A DNA stretch of 64,000 bases from positions 72,973,358 through 73,037,357 of the forward strand of contig CAMTDV010000019.1 in NCBI GenBank assembly GCA_947069175.1, read 5' to 3'. A model generated the notes under the pieces. It worked only from the letters and a program-made list of their open reading frames with translations. It was not told the DNA's origin and ran no database searches. This DNA comes from Scalesia atractyloides. Its lineage: Eukaryota > Streptophyta > Magnoliopsida > Asterales > Asteraceae. Numbering within the stretch: position 1 is the first letter of the stretch; the number at the start of each line of letters is the position of its first letter. Both the position numbers and the translations under genes were made by a program. This document shows positions 1 to 11,283 of the stretch, one piece after another.

Positions 1-892
1 TTCGGTAGGTGTACGTGGCGCTTGCCATTCCTGTACTGCCTTGATTTTGAGGGATCAACATGAATTCCCTTGTCATTGACGACGTGTCCAAGGAATTGTA
101 CTTCCCTTAACCAAAATTCGCATTTCGAAAACTTAGCGTACAGCTTTTCTGTCCTTAAGAGTGTAAGGATGAGTCGATGATGTCGTTCGTGATCAGACTT
201 AGACTTGAGTAGATGAGGATGTCGTCGATGAAGACTATAACAAAACGGTCGAGATAAGGTTTGCAGACTCTGTTCATTAGATCCATGAAGACAGCTGGGG
301 CGTTGGTTAAACCAAATGGCGTGACCATGAACTCATAATGACCATAACGAGTTCGGAAGGCGGTCTTTGGGACGTCTTCTTCATGTACTCTGAGTTGATG
401 ATAACCAGAACGAAGGTCGAATTTTGAAAAACAGGTGGCGCCTTGAAGTTGGTCTAGAAGATCATCGATGCGAGGTAATGGGTAGTGGTTCTTGACCGTT
501 AACTTGTTGAGTTCTCTGTAGTCGATACACATGCGAAACGTTCCATCTTTCTTCTTCACAAAAAGGACAGGTGCACCCCAAGGCGATGAGCTAGGACGTA
601 TGAATCCTTTGTCAGTCAGCTCTTGCAGTTGACTGGCCAGCTCTTGCATCTCGGATGGGGCTAACCTATAAGGAGATTTTGCAACTGGTGTAGCTCCAGG
701 TATAAGATCAATGCGGAATTCGACTTCTCTCACGGGAGGAAGTCCTGAAATGTCGTCAGGAAAAACTTGCGGAAAATCTTTTACTACTGGGATGTCTACG
801 AGTTTCTTCTCCTTGATTCCCTTTTTGACGACATGAGTTAGGAATGCGACATAATTCTTACGGAGATATTTTCGGGCTTGAAGACAGGACAT
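1..892 (-). pseudogene. Reverse transcriptase of element 1, frameshifted
   Basis: The 155-892 frame contains the end of the protease-RT linker and the RT palm and fingers. Visible motifs are the stretch around SSPWGAPVLFVKKKDG, the FRMCIDYRELNKLT block, FDLRSGYHQ, TPFGLTNAP and the catalytic VFIDDILIYS. After the last motif the frame shifts near 210, and the RT continues in another frame through KLYAKFSKCEFW and VQFLGHVV to about position 30, where a second shift occurs. RNase H and integrase would lie left of the window. It would copy element RNA into cDNA in virus-like particles, but this copy is not translatable as one polyprotein. Confidence 0.88.
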
Positions 893-1350
893 TAATTTGA
901 GTCCTTTCGAAGGGGTTTCTCCAAAGATTCGTAGAGTCTGACCGTTTGAAAGAGGGATGCGAATGAACTTTTCGCGGCATACAACTTCAGCATGATGTTG
1001 GCTGAGCTAGTCCATACCAATTATAATGTCGAAACTTCCCAACTTCATAGGTATGAGGTCAACTGGAAAATCGTGATCGTTTAGGGTAAGAGTACAATTG
1101 CGTATAATAGAGTTTAATGAGATCGGTTTTCCGTCAGCAACTTCTACCGTTATGGATTCCATGAGTGTATCACGAGTTTGGTTGAGATGGGTTCAAATTC
1201 TAAGGACACAAAACTCTTATCCGCGCCAGTATCAAATAACATGGATGCATAACTACCATTGATGAGAAACGTACCGTTAACCACATTGTTGTCAGCCCTA
1301 GCTTGATTAGCATTGATGTTGAAAAGCTCTTCCTCTTGCAGGTGGAGGAG
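893..1350 (-). pseudogene. Aspartic protease of element 1, broken
   Basis: The minus strand encodes the retropepsin core with the catalytic DTGAD (about 1220-1240), preceded by the GTFLINGSYA lead-in that is also present in element 3. A frameshift follows near 1180. The second half (IRNCTLTLNDHDF, then the flap and IIIGMD) ends in a TAG at 1007-1009, where related elements have Trp. The protease would cleave the gag-pol polyprotein. With a shift and a stop, RT downstream cannot be made as a fusion from this copy. Confidence 0.72.
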
Positions 1351-1355
1351 CTTGA

Positions 1356-2597
1356 TTAGCTATTCACCAGGCGTGGACAGGTGTTCCTGAAGTGGTTCGG
1401 GTCTCCACAGTTGTAACAAGCCCGCATAGGTTGCACCATGGGATAGTTGGGTTGGTAGTAGGATTGGGCTACATGTTGGGCAGGTGGTAGGAGTAAAGGT
1501 TGTTGGGCTTGACCCACTATCTGATGGTGGGTTTGGGTTGAGGGCTGATGGCGGTTCGTTCGCTGAAGTGCGCGACAGGTTTGAATGGTGTGACCTGCAC
1601 GGCCACAGCCGGTGCAATGTTGGCAGGGATGATCAGGAAAGTGATGGTATTGGCAACGGTTGCATTTTGGGTATGGGCCGGAGTATGGATTTTTATATGG
1701 TGCAGATGAGGGGGCAACTTGAGTGATGGGTGCAGTAGGGATAGGGAAATTTGTTTGTGTGACAGCAAAGTTTCTGGTGTTTCGTTTCCTCTTATTAGCA
1801 AACTTTGAGGAGGAGGTGGAATGGTTTGAAGTTTGGCCCTCAATGGGGGCTTTCTTTTTCTCGTCCTTAAATTTTCCGTTACGAATATGATTCTCGGTAA
1901 GCTCGGTAGCTAGTTCCATAGCAGCTTCAAGTGTTGCAGGCGAAGTGCTTAGAACTGAGTCTTGAATTTTCGAGGGAAGGCCTCGAATATAGTGTTCGAC
2001 TAAGCGGTATACTGGGGTGAACAAGTTGGGGTCCATTTGGTTCAACTCTAAAAACCGTTTGTTGTAGGAAGTATGATCTCCCTCTTTTTGCTTTAACGAG
2101 TGAAATTCATCCTCTAACTTTTTGATCTCGCTTCTTGGACAGAAGCGTCTCGTCATGATTTCCCTTAACTCCTCCCACGTTAAGGCCATTGCATCTTCGA
2201 TTCCTCTCTTACCTTTTTCTGTATTCCACCAGGTAAGAGCTACTCCAAATAGTCTCCCGGTTGCGTAACGTACCTTGCGATCCTCGGGACAATCGCAATT
2301 GAGGAAGGTGTTTTCCATTTCCTCAAACCAGTGGAGGAGAACAGTGACACCTTCGGTCCCTTCAAATTTCGGGGGATCGCAAGACTTGAAGTGTTTGTAA
2401 GAGCACTTTTTGGAGGGAGGGTTGTCGACGTTCTGGTCTTCTTGATGGGGAGGATTGATGGGATTTGTGGCGAGAGCTTGTTGGACTTGAATTACGATGT
2501 CAGGAAGCACTGCGGCCATTTGTTTTGCGATTTGGGTGGCCAAGCGTTCGTTTGATCTTCCTGACCTTCTACCCCCACGTTGTTGCCTAGCCGACAT
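1356..2597 (-). CDS. Gag polyprotein of element 1 (413 aa, open)
   Basis: This is an intact frame from an ATG at 2597. A basic, Arg/Gly-rich N-terminus (residues 1-20) is followed by the retrotransposon gag capsid domain (about 65-245), with conserved LHWFEEME, ALTWWNTE, LTWEELREIM and a YIRGLP block. Two metal-binding regions follow: an unusual Cys/His cluster around residues 310-345 and a classical CCHC knuckle, CYNCGDPNHFRNTC, near the C-terminus. The paralogue in element 3 has the same two-finger layout. Gag packages element RNA into particles. The frame ends just before the protease, which begins in another frame, so gag and pol are uncoupled here. Confidence 0.9.
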   Translation of the reverse strand: MSARQQRGGRRSGRSNERLATQIAKQMAAVLPDIVIQVQQALATNPINPPHQEDQNVDNPPSKKCSYKHFKSCDPPKFEGTEGVTVLLHWFEEMENTFLNCDCPEDRKVRYATGRLFGVALTWWNTEKGKRGIEDAMALTWEELREIMTRRFCPRSEIKKLEDEFHSLKQKEGDHTSYNKRFLELNQMDPNLFTPVYRLVEHYIRGLPSKIQDSVLSTSPATLEAAMELATELTENHIRNGKFKDEKKKAPIEGQTSNHSTSSSKFANKRKRNTRNFAVTQTNFPIPTAPITQVAPSSAPYKNPYSGPYPKCNRCQYHHFPDHPCQHCTGCGRAGHTIQTCRALQRTNRHQPSTQTHHQIVGQAQQPLLLPPAQHVAQSYYQPNYPMVQPMRACYNCGDPNHFRNTCPRLVNS

Positions 2598-3392
2598 CTA
2601 CAGGAACATACATAAGAAGATTGTGAGTTTAAGGAGTCTTTTTAGGTGTCATGTGTCGTTTTTAAAAAAATAACATAAACATCAATAATGCACTACATCC
2701 ATAGGATGTCTTGGGTTTGCTCATGTTTGGGCCTCCAATGTCCCCCATACCATCACCTGTATAGTCATGTGGGCCCCCATGACTATTGGCTTAGTGGGAT
2801 TCACATTGGTGTTGGCGGTTTAACACTCGCATCACCCGAATGAAAACCATGAAATATGTTTGCGAGATGTATGGTCGGAGGGTGTCCAGGTGTAGACACA
2901 ATGACAACTCAAAGTGGGGTTAGCTCACACGACGTTTGGTATAGCATGCTTTGCCCTAATAGGTCCTTCGTACTCTCATCGTTAGTCCCCAGGTAGGCAA
3001 ACTGGTCCTTTATTTTGGATTTATACGAATGCCAAGCCTAGACAGGACGTTCCGACCAACGGTACTTGTACCCTTCCAGTTACTACATGCCCGTCATGAG
3101 AACTCACTTTGATGTGATTTGAAAAAAAATACAAACACGTTGCAAAAATCATGGAAATTGTGTGGTGTGTGCTCTCATGGATATGATATGTTATGAGGAT
3201 ATGATTCATGATGAGCATTGTATAGTAATATGTACTTATGAACATGCTTGCATAACATTGAATGTAACAATAAACGTAAAACATATAAACATCATGAATT
3301 TTGTATGTAACACATAAACAATTTTAACATTTTAATCAACTATAGTATAGGCTCTAAGGGTCTAATAACCTATCCTATATCCCTATAGTCAT
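2598..3392 (-). other. Untranslated leader of element 1
   Basis: About 800 bp between primer site and gag start with no coding signal on either strand. The short frames seen here are chance. It contains GC-richer blocks resembling the corresponding leader of element 3 (25200-25400, the phrase about ttgccctaataggtcc against ttggcctaatagataa). Confidence 0.6.
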
Positions 3393-3405
3393 GGCTCTGA
3401 TACCA
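3393..3405 (-). other. Primer-binding site of element 1 (initiator Met tRNA)
   Basis: On the minus strand the bases read TGGTATCAGAGCC, complementary to the 3' end of plant initiator tRNA-Met. It lies 3 nt inside the LTR end at 3409, the standard position for first-strand priming, and fixes the element's orientation and LTR boundary. Confidence 0.93.
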
Positions 3406-3694
3406 ATCTGTCACACCCCGACCCGCAGCGGAATAAGAGTCGGGGCATAATTGGGTTATCACCAAAGCTCATGATGTTTACTAATATGTTTCATATTTAT
3501 TATATTCAAAATTACAACTTCAATATTCCAAACAAGTTCATACAATTACAAGGAAAAAGTAACTAAATAAACAACCCAAAGCCTAAACCGATTTATTCTT
3601 CTAAGCCGTCCTAATGTTTCTTGCTGCAACTGGATCACCTGTATCATGTGTAAAAATGGGGGTTTTTGGGGCAACTGGATCACCTGTATCATGT

Positions 3695-3945
3695 GTAAAA
3701 ATTACAACTTCGAACCCTTGCCTGTGGTTTAACTTTGCACACAGTCCACCGCTGGACTGTGTGTCTAACCTGGTTAAAATACTTGTTTTTATTTCTCTTA
3801 TATACTAACTGAAAGGTTCCGTATTTGGGTTTTATAAAAAAAGTTTGAATATTGTGACGAATCGGAACAAGGACAGACTCGAACTCGGTATCTCTATGTT
3901 TCAAATGCACACAGTCCACCGCTGGACTGTGTGTCTAACCCGAGA
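3695..3945 (-). repeat. Two tandem tRNA-like modules in LTR 1
   Basis: Two units about 171 bp apart each carry, on the minus strand, a B-box-like motif (GGGTTCGAAGT near 3707; GAGTTCGAGTCT near 3878) preceded by a strong hairpin ACACAGTCCAGCGGTGGACT about 25-40 nt upstream. The hairpin is nearly identical in both units and in the solo LTR. They look like degenerate tRNA genes or SINE heads amplified with their spacer. No complete cloverleaf is evident. Confidence 0.7.
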
Positions 3946-4782
3946 TATAACCCGATTTATATTAAATATATACACAACCTAAACTTCATCTTCTTCGTTA
4001 AAAACCCAGACAATTGATATTCGACTGTTCTTGTTTAATTCAATTAACGAAACTTATAAATGATTGAAATGTAACGGATAGAGAAGGTTTTGGAAATGAA
4101 TGTACCGGAAAGATGATTTTTCTCAGAACTCCGGCAAAGGTCGTCGGCTCTGTTTACGAATTCCGTCTGAGCGGACCAATTAACAGTTTTGATTAACTAA
4201 TTGTGAAATTAAGTGACTAAACAAGAGTTATCAGAGAGTTTAGATGCTCATACCGATTCACAGCGTGATTTCGGAATTTTCAGAAATTTTCCGGCGAGTG
4301 CTGATTATCCGACAACGTCGTCTGGGACCGATTCTGATTGAAGGGTTTGAGTTAGTAAAAGTCTAACAATGGATAGAAGATGAAAGAATTGAGAAATTTA
4401 CCGATTCGATGAATGTCGCGGTTTTCCGGCGAAAGTCCGGCGATTTCAGAAAGCGTTTCCGACGAACAGAAAATAGAGCGAAAGTGAAATTGGAGGTTCT
4501 GTGAGTGTTTCCGAGTTATGAGATGATGATATTGTTAGTGAAAATTGGAAGTAATTGATTTCGGTTATCAAACCCGAAAATCATATGAATCGAATTCAAT
4601 TGAAGACTGAATTGATTAAAACGTGGGTTGCAAATGCTTCATCGGTTATAATCAGTAACTCATGATCACTCAAACGTCTGGAAAGTTGAAAGCCGATGAT
4701 CGGTTTCAGTTTTTGGCGCAAATAGATAGATTCACGGTGAACTTAATGTTTTATTTGCTTCCTTGATTACACAAAAATAGCA

Positions 4783-4862
4783 AGTGGCGGAGTAGTTAAG
4801 TGTTTTATGTTTAAATCTTCCGGCTGACCCGGGTTCGAAACCCGGCAGCCCCTTTTCTTTTT
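4783..4862 (+). repeat. tRNA-like module with Pol III-type end, LTR 1
   Basis: On the plus strand GTGGCGGAGTAGTTAAGTG resembles an A box, and a perfect T-arm-like CCGGGTTCGAAACCCGG holds a consensus B box. It is followed by GCAGCCCC and then TTTTCTTTTTT, a typical Pol III terminator. The homologous module in the solo LTR is at 49293-49376. The acceptor stem does not close, so this is tRNA-derived rather than a functional tRNA. Confidence 0.65.
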
Positions 4863-5036
4863 TATTTAATTTATTTTTACTTTTTAATAATTATAGTTTT
4901 TAAATTCTAAAATGTTTATTAATTATGTATTGTTTAAAATCAAAATTAACCATAAATACGCAACAAAATTTTATAACTTGATATTCGATTAACAAACGAA
5001 GCGGGTTTGGAAACCCGTTTTTCGACGGATGTTACA

Positions 5037-6000
5037 AAAATGTCAAAAAGCTGATAATACAAGTACAGGGCCCAAAAGTGTCAAAAAATGGAAATTGTGC
5101 CCGCCAGTGTGCCTTACGGACCTGTAAGGCTTACCATAACGGTCTTTAAGGGTCCTCATAAGCAAAAAATTTGCTTGTTCACCAAGCATTGCCACCTTTC
5201 TTCCTTGTGTTGACACATATCCCCTTCCTTGCCACCTTAAACATGGTCTTGACACATGTTAGGACACTAAGCATCATCATAACACACTTGACAACACCTC
5301 CTTGATCCAAGATTAGTATAAATAGGCTCCATGTTGTTCCATTTCCTTCACACTATTCTTTCGTTCTCACTTACACACCCTTGTAGCTTGCTTCTGCCTT
5401 AAGGCCTCCATTCCTTAGGTCTTATCCTTCTTCCAAACACAAGTATGTGCTTCTCTTAGTTTATTTCATTTATTTGGCTAGTTATGAGCCAAAAGTCAAG
5501 CAAAATTAACTTTTGCTTTAACTTTTAGTTCTGACCATTTTGGTCAAGTCAAAGTTCAAAATGAACTTTGTTATGTTATCGTAATAATGAAGGTGTTAAT
5601 CCTCGCGATTACACCCTCTTATCATCACGTTTAGTAGCGCGAAATGACGAGTCAAACTTTTACGAAATAAAAGTAAAAAAACGTAAAAATATGCATTTTA
5701 CTACGAATAAGTTTTCAAGTATTAAAACCTAAAGTTTTGACACCGAATCAGTATATATAACATTATTAGACATCTCTTAACATGTCTAACTCGTCATTTC
5801 TAGTTTAGAGCTCAATTCTTAGTCGTAAGTCAAGCAGTTTGACTTCTGCTTTGGACTTTCGAATCAGTGCCATTGCAGGCATTAATTTCAGAAATCTTTG
5901 CGTTATACCTTGCCTTTTACGAAATGCAACCAACGTATGCATATGGGTCAGGTTAACTTATATTTGATCCGTGATGGAACTAATGGGTTGTTTAATGTTT
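5037..6000 (+). repeat. Diverged LTR fragment with TATA box
   Basis: Sequence from 5060 to 5540 resembles, in inverse orientation, part of the element 2 LTR at about 29450-29950: both have ccaaaagtgtcaa, a ttacggacc/gtaagg palindromic zone, cttgttcaccaagca and gccaaaagtcaag in the same order. A canonical TATAAATAGG is at 5317-5326 with a pyrimidine-rich start region after it. It reads as a plus-strand LTR remnant into which element 1 inserted. The right limit is uncertain. Confidence 0.5.
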
Positions 6001-7231
6001 TTAACAGATAAACAGAAATAATCAAAAACACACTTTAACTTCTCATAACGTTTAAAAATAAACCATTTATATAACAATATCAAACTTTGCCACATGAGAG
6101 TAACTACTGAATCAAACACATTACTTTGCTCACCTTTTAACCCCTCATCTCTGTCATAAAAAATATTAACACATATAATAATAGCTTAGTAGTGCACATT
6201 CAAAGCTGAACATAAGCACCGCAAATGATAATTGATTATTAAAAACTCTATAAGGAAATGATAAACTTATAACAAATTTAAAACAACTTTGTGTGCACCT
6301 CTGTTGCGCCTAAAGAAAGTTTCTCGCCTTGCGTCAACCTAGGATGCAATGTCCTCGCCTAAGCACCTAGTGGATATCAATGAATATGGTTATTAGCATT
6401 AAGAGAAAAACGGCAAGAGAAAAAAAATGATTCTTCGAGTTATATTTTGATGTTTGATAAAGGGTCGTGTCGCCGTAAGAACCCATACTTAGACTCTCGT
6501 CGTTCTCCATCGCATCCCACCATCTCTATGCTCCTAACCCTAATCCTCCACTGGGAGCACTTTGATGGAAGCGTCAATGGTTGGAAACTTTGAAATTGAC
6601 CGAAGAATGAAATTAGGGTTTGTGTGGTGAGGTGATAGAGGCGTCAATGATTGGAAACTTTGAAACTGACTGAAGAATGAAATTAGGGTTTGTGTGGTGA
6701 GGAATAGAAAAGATGCGTGTTTAGAAGGTTTTTATAACCAGGTCACGAAACGGGTATTCGAGGCTTCACTTATGAGAAAAGAGGACCCGGAATTTTGGAG
6801 CCAAAAATGAGATTGAGAAGCTCTAATATCATGCCATATCTACCCAAATATTTTCATTTATAATATATATAAGATTTTCGTGACGAATTTTGTTTTTCTC
6901 AAACAAACCCCCAATTAGATAATTTTAGTTTTTAGTTAAATTCTTCTACATTAACCACAAATTTCATGTGGATACGACCTTACTTACTTGTATTAGTATA
7001 TGTATTTAAGTCTTAAAAAATACTTGTTTTTATAAGCCCACGACAATTATATCAATCTCCACCTCGTACAAAGGAAACCTCTTAGTTTAATCATTTTCGG
7101 ATCTTAATTTCACCTTTAAGAATTTCTTTTTCCACTCTCTCCTTTTTTGCATCTCGTATCATACCTTTTCGTTTGCAATAAGCAGAAACCTTATTATCAA
7201 CTATGGATTCATAAAAAATTTTGACACCAAG

Positions 7232-7263
<32 letters not shown>

Positions 7264-7355
7264 TTTTTCATCTTTGGTAGTATACGCACATTAAAATTGC
7301 TAATATATACTTTGCAGCCTGCAGACTTATTTAAAAAATATATAATAATAAATAT

Positions 7356-7388
<33 letters not shown>

Positions 7389-8200
7389 AATTATTTTTCA
7401 TCTTTGGTAGTAATCGAAAACGATTTGCAATCTTTTCTTTTTTACTCAGCTTGTTTACCCTCTCACTAATGGATCAGTTTTATTTCATGAGATTGTCACA
7501 TTTTTGCACCGCCTTATTATGATGATTATAAACTTTAACATGATATTTTAAGACACTCTTTTTACTCTAATCACGAAAGCCTTTAGATAAAAAGGTATAT
7601 CTTCCACCTTGATTACCAACTTCTTCTTTAAACAAGTATTAACTTTCAAGAATTCAACTATCCCACTCCCTAATTTAACAAGAAAAGTATAAGTTTTTGC
7701 AAATTTAACATAAAGTCATAAACCCTACAAATCTAGAAAGCTAAAAAAATAAAACAATAGAAGAATCACCTAGTGATGACATGGTGGTAGTCACCGACGG
7801 TCAACGGTGGCAGTGTCAACAATGGTAAATGACGATCAATGATAACAATCAACAGTGGTGCAAATATTTTGCAGAACCCAAGCGGTGGTGGCAGTCAACA
7901 TAGTGGTCTCCGGCACGATTTTTTCCCAACGGTGTTGGTCTTCGACTCCCACGCTCCCGACGTCCAACGATCAAAAAAATCTTGATTGTTCAATTTTCTT
8001 GGTCAGTTTGTCGCTTGTTTGATGTTTAACCCTTATTCTATTAAGTGGGCTACTATTTTAGTTACTGGCCTTTAGTTAGTTAAAGCTTTAGCTGGTTAAC
8101 ATGTTAAATGACTATCGGATTCTAACATGTAAATTGTTAAATGATAATGATGAATGACCGTTGGGTTTGAAGTACGTGTGGTTTTTTTTAGAGGTATCAT
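6001..8200. other. AT-rich intergenic DNA, no gene seen
   Basis: No convincing coding frame on either strand. It holds a 70-bp tandem duplication (6571-6702, unit starting GCGTCAATG), two (TA)n tracts (about 7231-7258 and 7361-7388) each followed by the same ATTTTTCATCTTTGGTAGTA block, indicating a local duplication of about 130 bp, and a GGTGG/CAACGG-rich stretch at 7780-7920. Confidence 0.7.
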
Positions 8201-8439
8201 CTTATTTGCTCAGGTGTATCCTACGCTTAAAACAAGATTTTTTCTACACTTACAAGACGAAGTTGAGAAGTAACACATGCACCCCATCGCTTTAAATCAG
8301 CCGTTTATGCACGCATGTTACATATAATTTTAGAAATAATTTTTCTGTAATGATATTATTAGTGATATTTTATGAACTATTTATTTTTATTATATCATTT
8401 TTATTTCTACAAATCATAAATCTATTTACAGTTTCTTAA

Positions 8440-8523
8440 ATTTAACGCATGCACCCATCGAGTCTCTTTAAATCAACTAGGATTTTTTTCATAACGCGTT
8501 GCAACGTATGAAAACTCAACTAG
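8440..8523 (+). mobile_element. Probable Helitron 3' end
   Basis: A short hairpin (TCATA-ACGCGTTGCAACG-TATGA, 8489-8511) lies 8 nt before a CTAG at 8520-8523, which is followed by T. A hairpin about 10 nt from a CTRR end, inserted before T, is the Helitron terminal signature. The matching 5' TC end was not located, so only the terminus is called. Confidence 0.45.
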
Positions 8524-10857
8524 TTCTGATAGGATCCCTTATTTTTTATGTTGAACAATTAATTAGGGTTCCTTAATATTATGCTTATTTATCTCTCCCA
8601 GTGTTTTTAAAATCAGATTGGTCATTGAACCGGTCACTAAACTAGTTCATTGGTCGGTTCGGTTGTACCAGTATTGTTTTGATGGTTTCTCGTATAAGTT
8701 TTAGTTGAAAACAAAGTTGTATTCGAAAAAAAAAGTATTTTTTATAGCTTAAGCTATAGTGGGTATCGGTATCGTACTAGTGTCGTGGCGTGGTGAAGTA
8801 AAGTGATACCGTTTCAACAATATCGGTAGAATGTCGATTCCAACCAAACATCGGTACCAGTATTGGTACTATCCGAACCCTTACTGATATTTGTTTTTAT
8901 ATTTTTCTGCCGATGTAAAACACGTGTCATTATCTTTTTAGACATATCACGACTGTCACACCCCGATTTTCACGTATAATCTGGTGGGCCCGGTGGGAAT
9001 ATTGTGACATATGTTGATAACATCATAACCAAACAACACAGAATAGCGCAGCGGAAGTCTTGGAATATAAAATATTATCACAACCCATTTGTCCGAAAAT
9101 ACTAAAATAATAATTACAGACGAGTTTGTAATAATAATAATAATCCACAGACGGATCTAAATATATACAAAAGATGTTCAACAGACTTTGGGCACATCTA
9201 AGAACTTGCAAGATCCTCTTATGTTGTTACTGAGCAGCTTCCAGCCTATGTACGTATTTGTACCTGTAGTTTAGTCTTTTGAAAATACGTCAGTTTACAC
9301 TAGTAAATACAATCAACCTACACATTTTGAAAACCTTTTCAAAATTTGACATAGGTGCACAAGGCACGCAAAATCTTTTATACTTGGGACAAACTATATC
9401 TCATGTTATTAGTTTTACATAACTTGACAATACATACAAGGCCCGGAAGCTATGCTGGTTCATGATTAACCGACACACCACTTATTCCCTTATTGGAAAA
9501 ACCCATATTGGGCTATAAAATTATTTAATAAACCGTTTCACATCTGTCAGGTGTATTCCTACACCCCGCGCTTAGGTCGCGGCCACTTACAATTAAATGA
9601 GTCAAGGATATCCAGGACACGGTCGTATTAACCCCCAATGTTTAAGTCAAGCAATACGAATTAAAACGGGTTATTTGAATTTCCCGACACATAAGTCTTC
9701 GAATCCCATACCCGACCATGTGGTAATAATTTACCGTATCCCAAGCGCGTATAGGGAAAATAGGTTAAGAGTATTTACCTGAGCTAGCACTCTTCTTATA
9801 ATGTAAGATTTATAATAGCTCAGCCGTATTCAATTAAGTAACGTAGGTACAATTTACCGGAAGGCTCTAGTCTGGAATGATGGTATAAACAACCAACTAG
9901 AATGCTAACGGATCTTATTTAACTCATAAACTTAGATCGGCTAGCTTAAAGTATCAAAAACGGTACAATACGCTTGATTAAGCGATGACCGGAATAGAAT
10001 GTAGTTTAAGCCCGACAAGTACAAAGACTTGTATAATATGGGTAATACTATTAACATTCTGGAATTTGAGATGAAAATGATAAGGTTAAACCCGTTTCGG
10101 TTAAATTACGTAAACTAGTTACATAAGCTTAACCGTACGCATATAAGCGATACCGGGTAACCGGATGAGTCATGAACAAGTTCCATATGCCATTATACTT
10201 TAAACAAGTTATAATATCAGTAGGATATCAAGTTGTATGCCCGTTAAGGTTTTAAAATCAAATAATGCCTTATAAGGGCGTTTTGGTCATTTAGCGACGC
10301 ATAAAAGGAACTTGCATATAATATGATGTTACGAAAATAAATATTCTGTGAAAAGACTTTATTCATGATATAATATCAGTAGGATATCAAACATATGTGT
10401 GTTTTATAGTTTAAGACCAAACTATGCACCGTAGGGGCATTTTGGTCATGTCACACATAATTTCGAAAGCTTATTTGGGATTCTGAGTTTATATTATATA
10501 CCTACTGTAAAAATATTTCAAATGAGTTTTGAAATCAGTAGGTAACAAGTCTTGGTTGGTAAATATGGTTTAAAACCATACTACGCGCCGAAAAGGCGTT
10601 AAAGTCGTTAATGACGATATTAGCGATGTTTTGTGAAAAATGATGTTATGAACAGGTTTAATACTCAGGATATGTTATTTAGTATCACACGTCATTAGGT
10701 AAAAGGTTTTATATGAATATCATGCTTCAAATTCATTTTATGTGCCACAAGGGCATTATCGTTATTTAAGAGCTTAATACAAGAACTTGTGCATAAACTC
10801 AGTTTATAAACTGAATTAATATCCCAAAATATCCTATTTATGATATTACATTACTAG

Positions 10858-11264
10858 GAGTAAACTGCCATTTTGGTCTCTGAGATTTGAACAGTTTTGT
10901 CACTTTAGTCCAAACTCAAACTTTTTGCATCTGGGTCCCTGTGGTTTTAGTTTTATTGCCATTTAGGTCCAAAAGTGATTTTTTCTTCTAAAATCTACTA
11001 TTTTGTCCTGTTCCTCAGGGGCAAAATGGTCATTTTAAGTATTAATATATATTATCTATATAAATAAACTTCAAACTTTGCTTAAAATGACCATTTTGCC
11101 TCTGAGGAAAATGACAAAATAGCAGGATTTTAGAAGAGAAATATCACTTTTGGACCAAAATAGCAATAAACTAAAACCATAGGGACCCAGATGCAAAAGG
11201 TTTGAGATTTGGACTAAAGTGGCAAAACTGCCCAAACCTCAGGGACCAAAATGGCAGTTTACTC
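10858..11264. mobile_element. Mutator-type MITE, copy 1 (407 bp)
   Basis: Long terminal inverted repeats begin GAGTAAACTGCCATTTTGG and end CCAAAATGGCAGTTTACTC; the arms extend almost to the centre, so the element could fold into one hairpin. It is flanked by a 9-bp direct repeat, cattactag (10849-10857) and cattagtag (11265-11273), the length typical of Mutator-like insertions. The sister LTR at about 28750 has the empty site. Confidence 0.85.
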
Positions 11265-11283
11265 CATTAGTAGATAATGGTTT

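Larger units (their letters stand above)
1..5036 (-). mobile_element. Ty3/gypsy Tekay-like retrotransposon 1 (truncated by window edge)
   Basis: Read on the minus strand the order is 5' LTR (5036-3409), primer-binding site, about 800 bp of leader, gag, protease, then reverse transcriptase running off the left edge. The order PR-RT and the FIDD form of the RT active site are those of Ty3/gypsy. The double zinc-finger gag and long LTR match element 3, whose chromodomain places it in the Tekay chromoviruses; the chromodomain of this copy would lie outside the window. The copy is defective: it has frameshifts in RT and protease and an in-frame stop after protease. The 5-bp flank on the right would be aaaat at 5037-5041, but its partner is off the window. 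Confidence 0.88.
3409..5036 (-). repeat. 5' LTR of element 1 (1628 bp)
   Basis: In element orientation it begins TGTAACATCCGTC (5036) and ends GGGGTGTGACA (3409), next to the primer site. The same termini are found in the solo LTR at 46905-49560, which is 1 kb longer. The LTR contains a short duplication (3625-3701), two tandem minus-strand tRNA-like modules, and one plus-strand tRNA-like module, listed separately. Confidence 0.9.

Noticed and set aside
1484..1843. Plus- and minus-strand frames overlapping gag of element 1
   Set aside because: Shadows of the intact gag frame; no family motifs.
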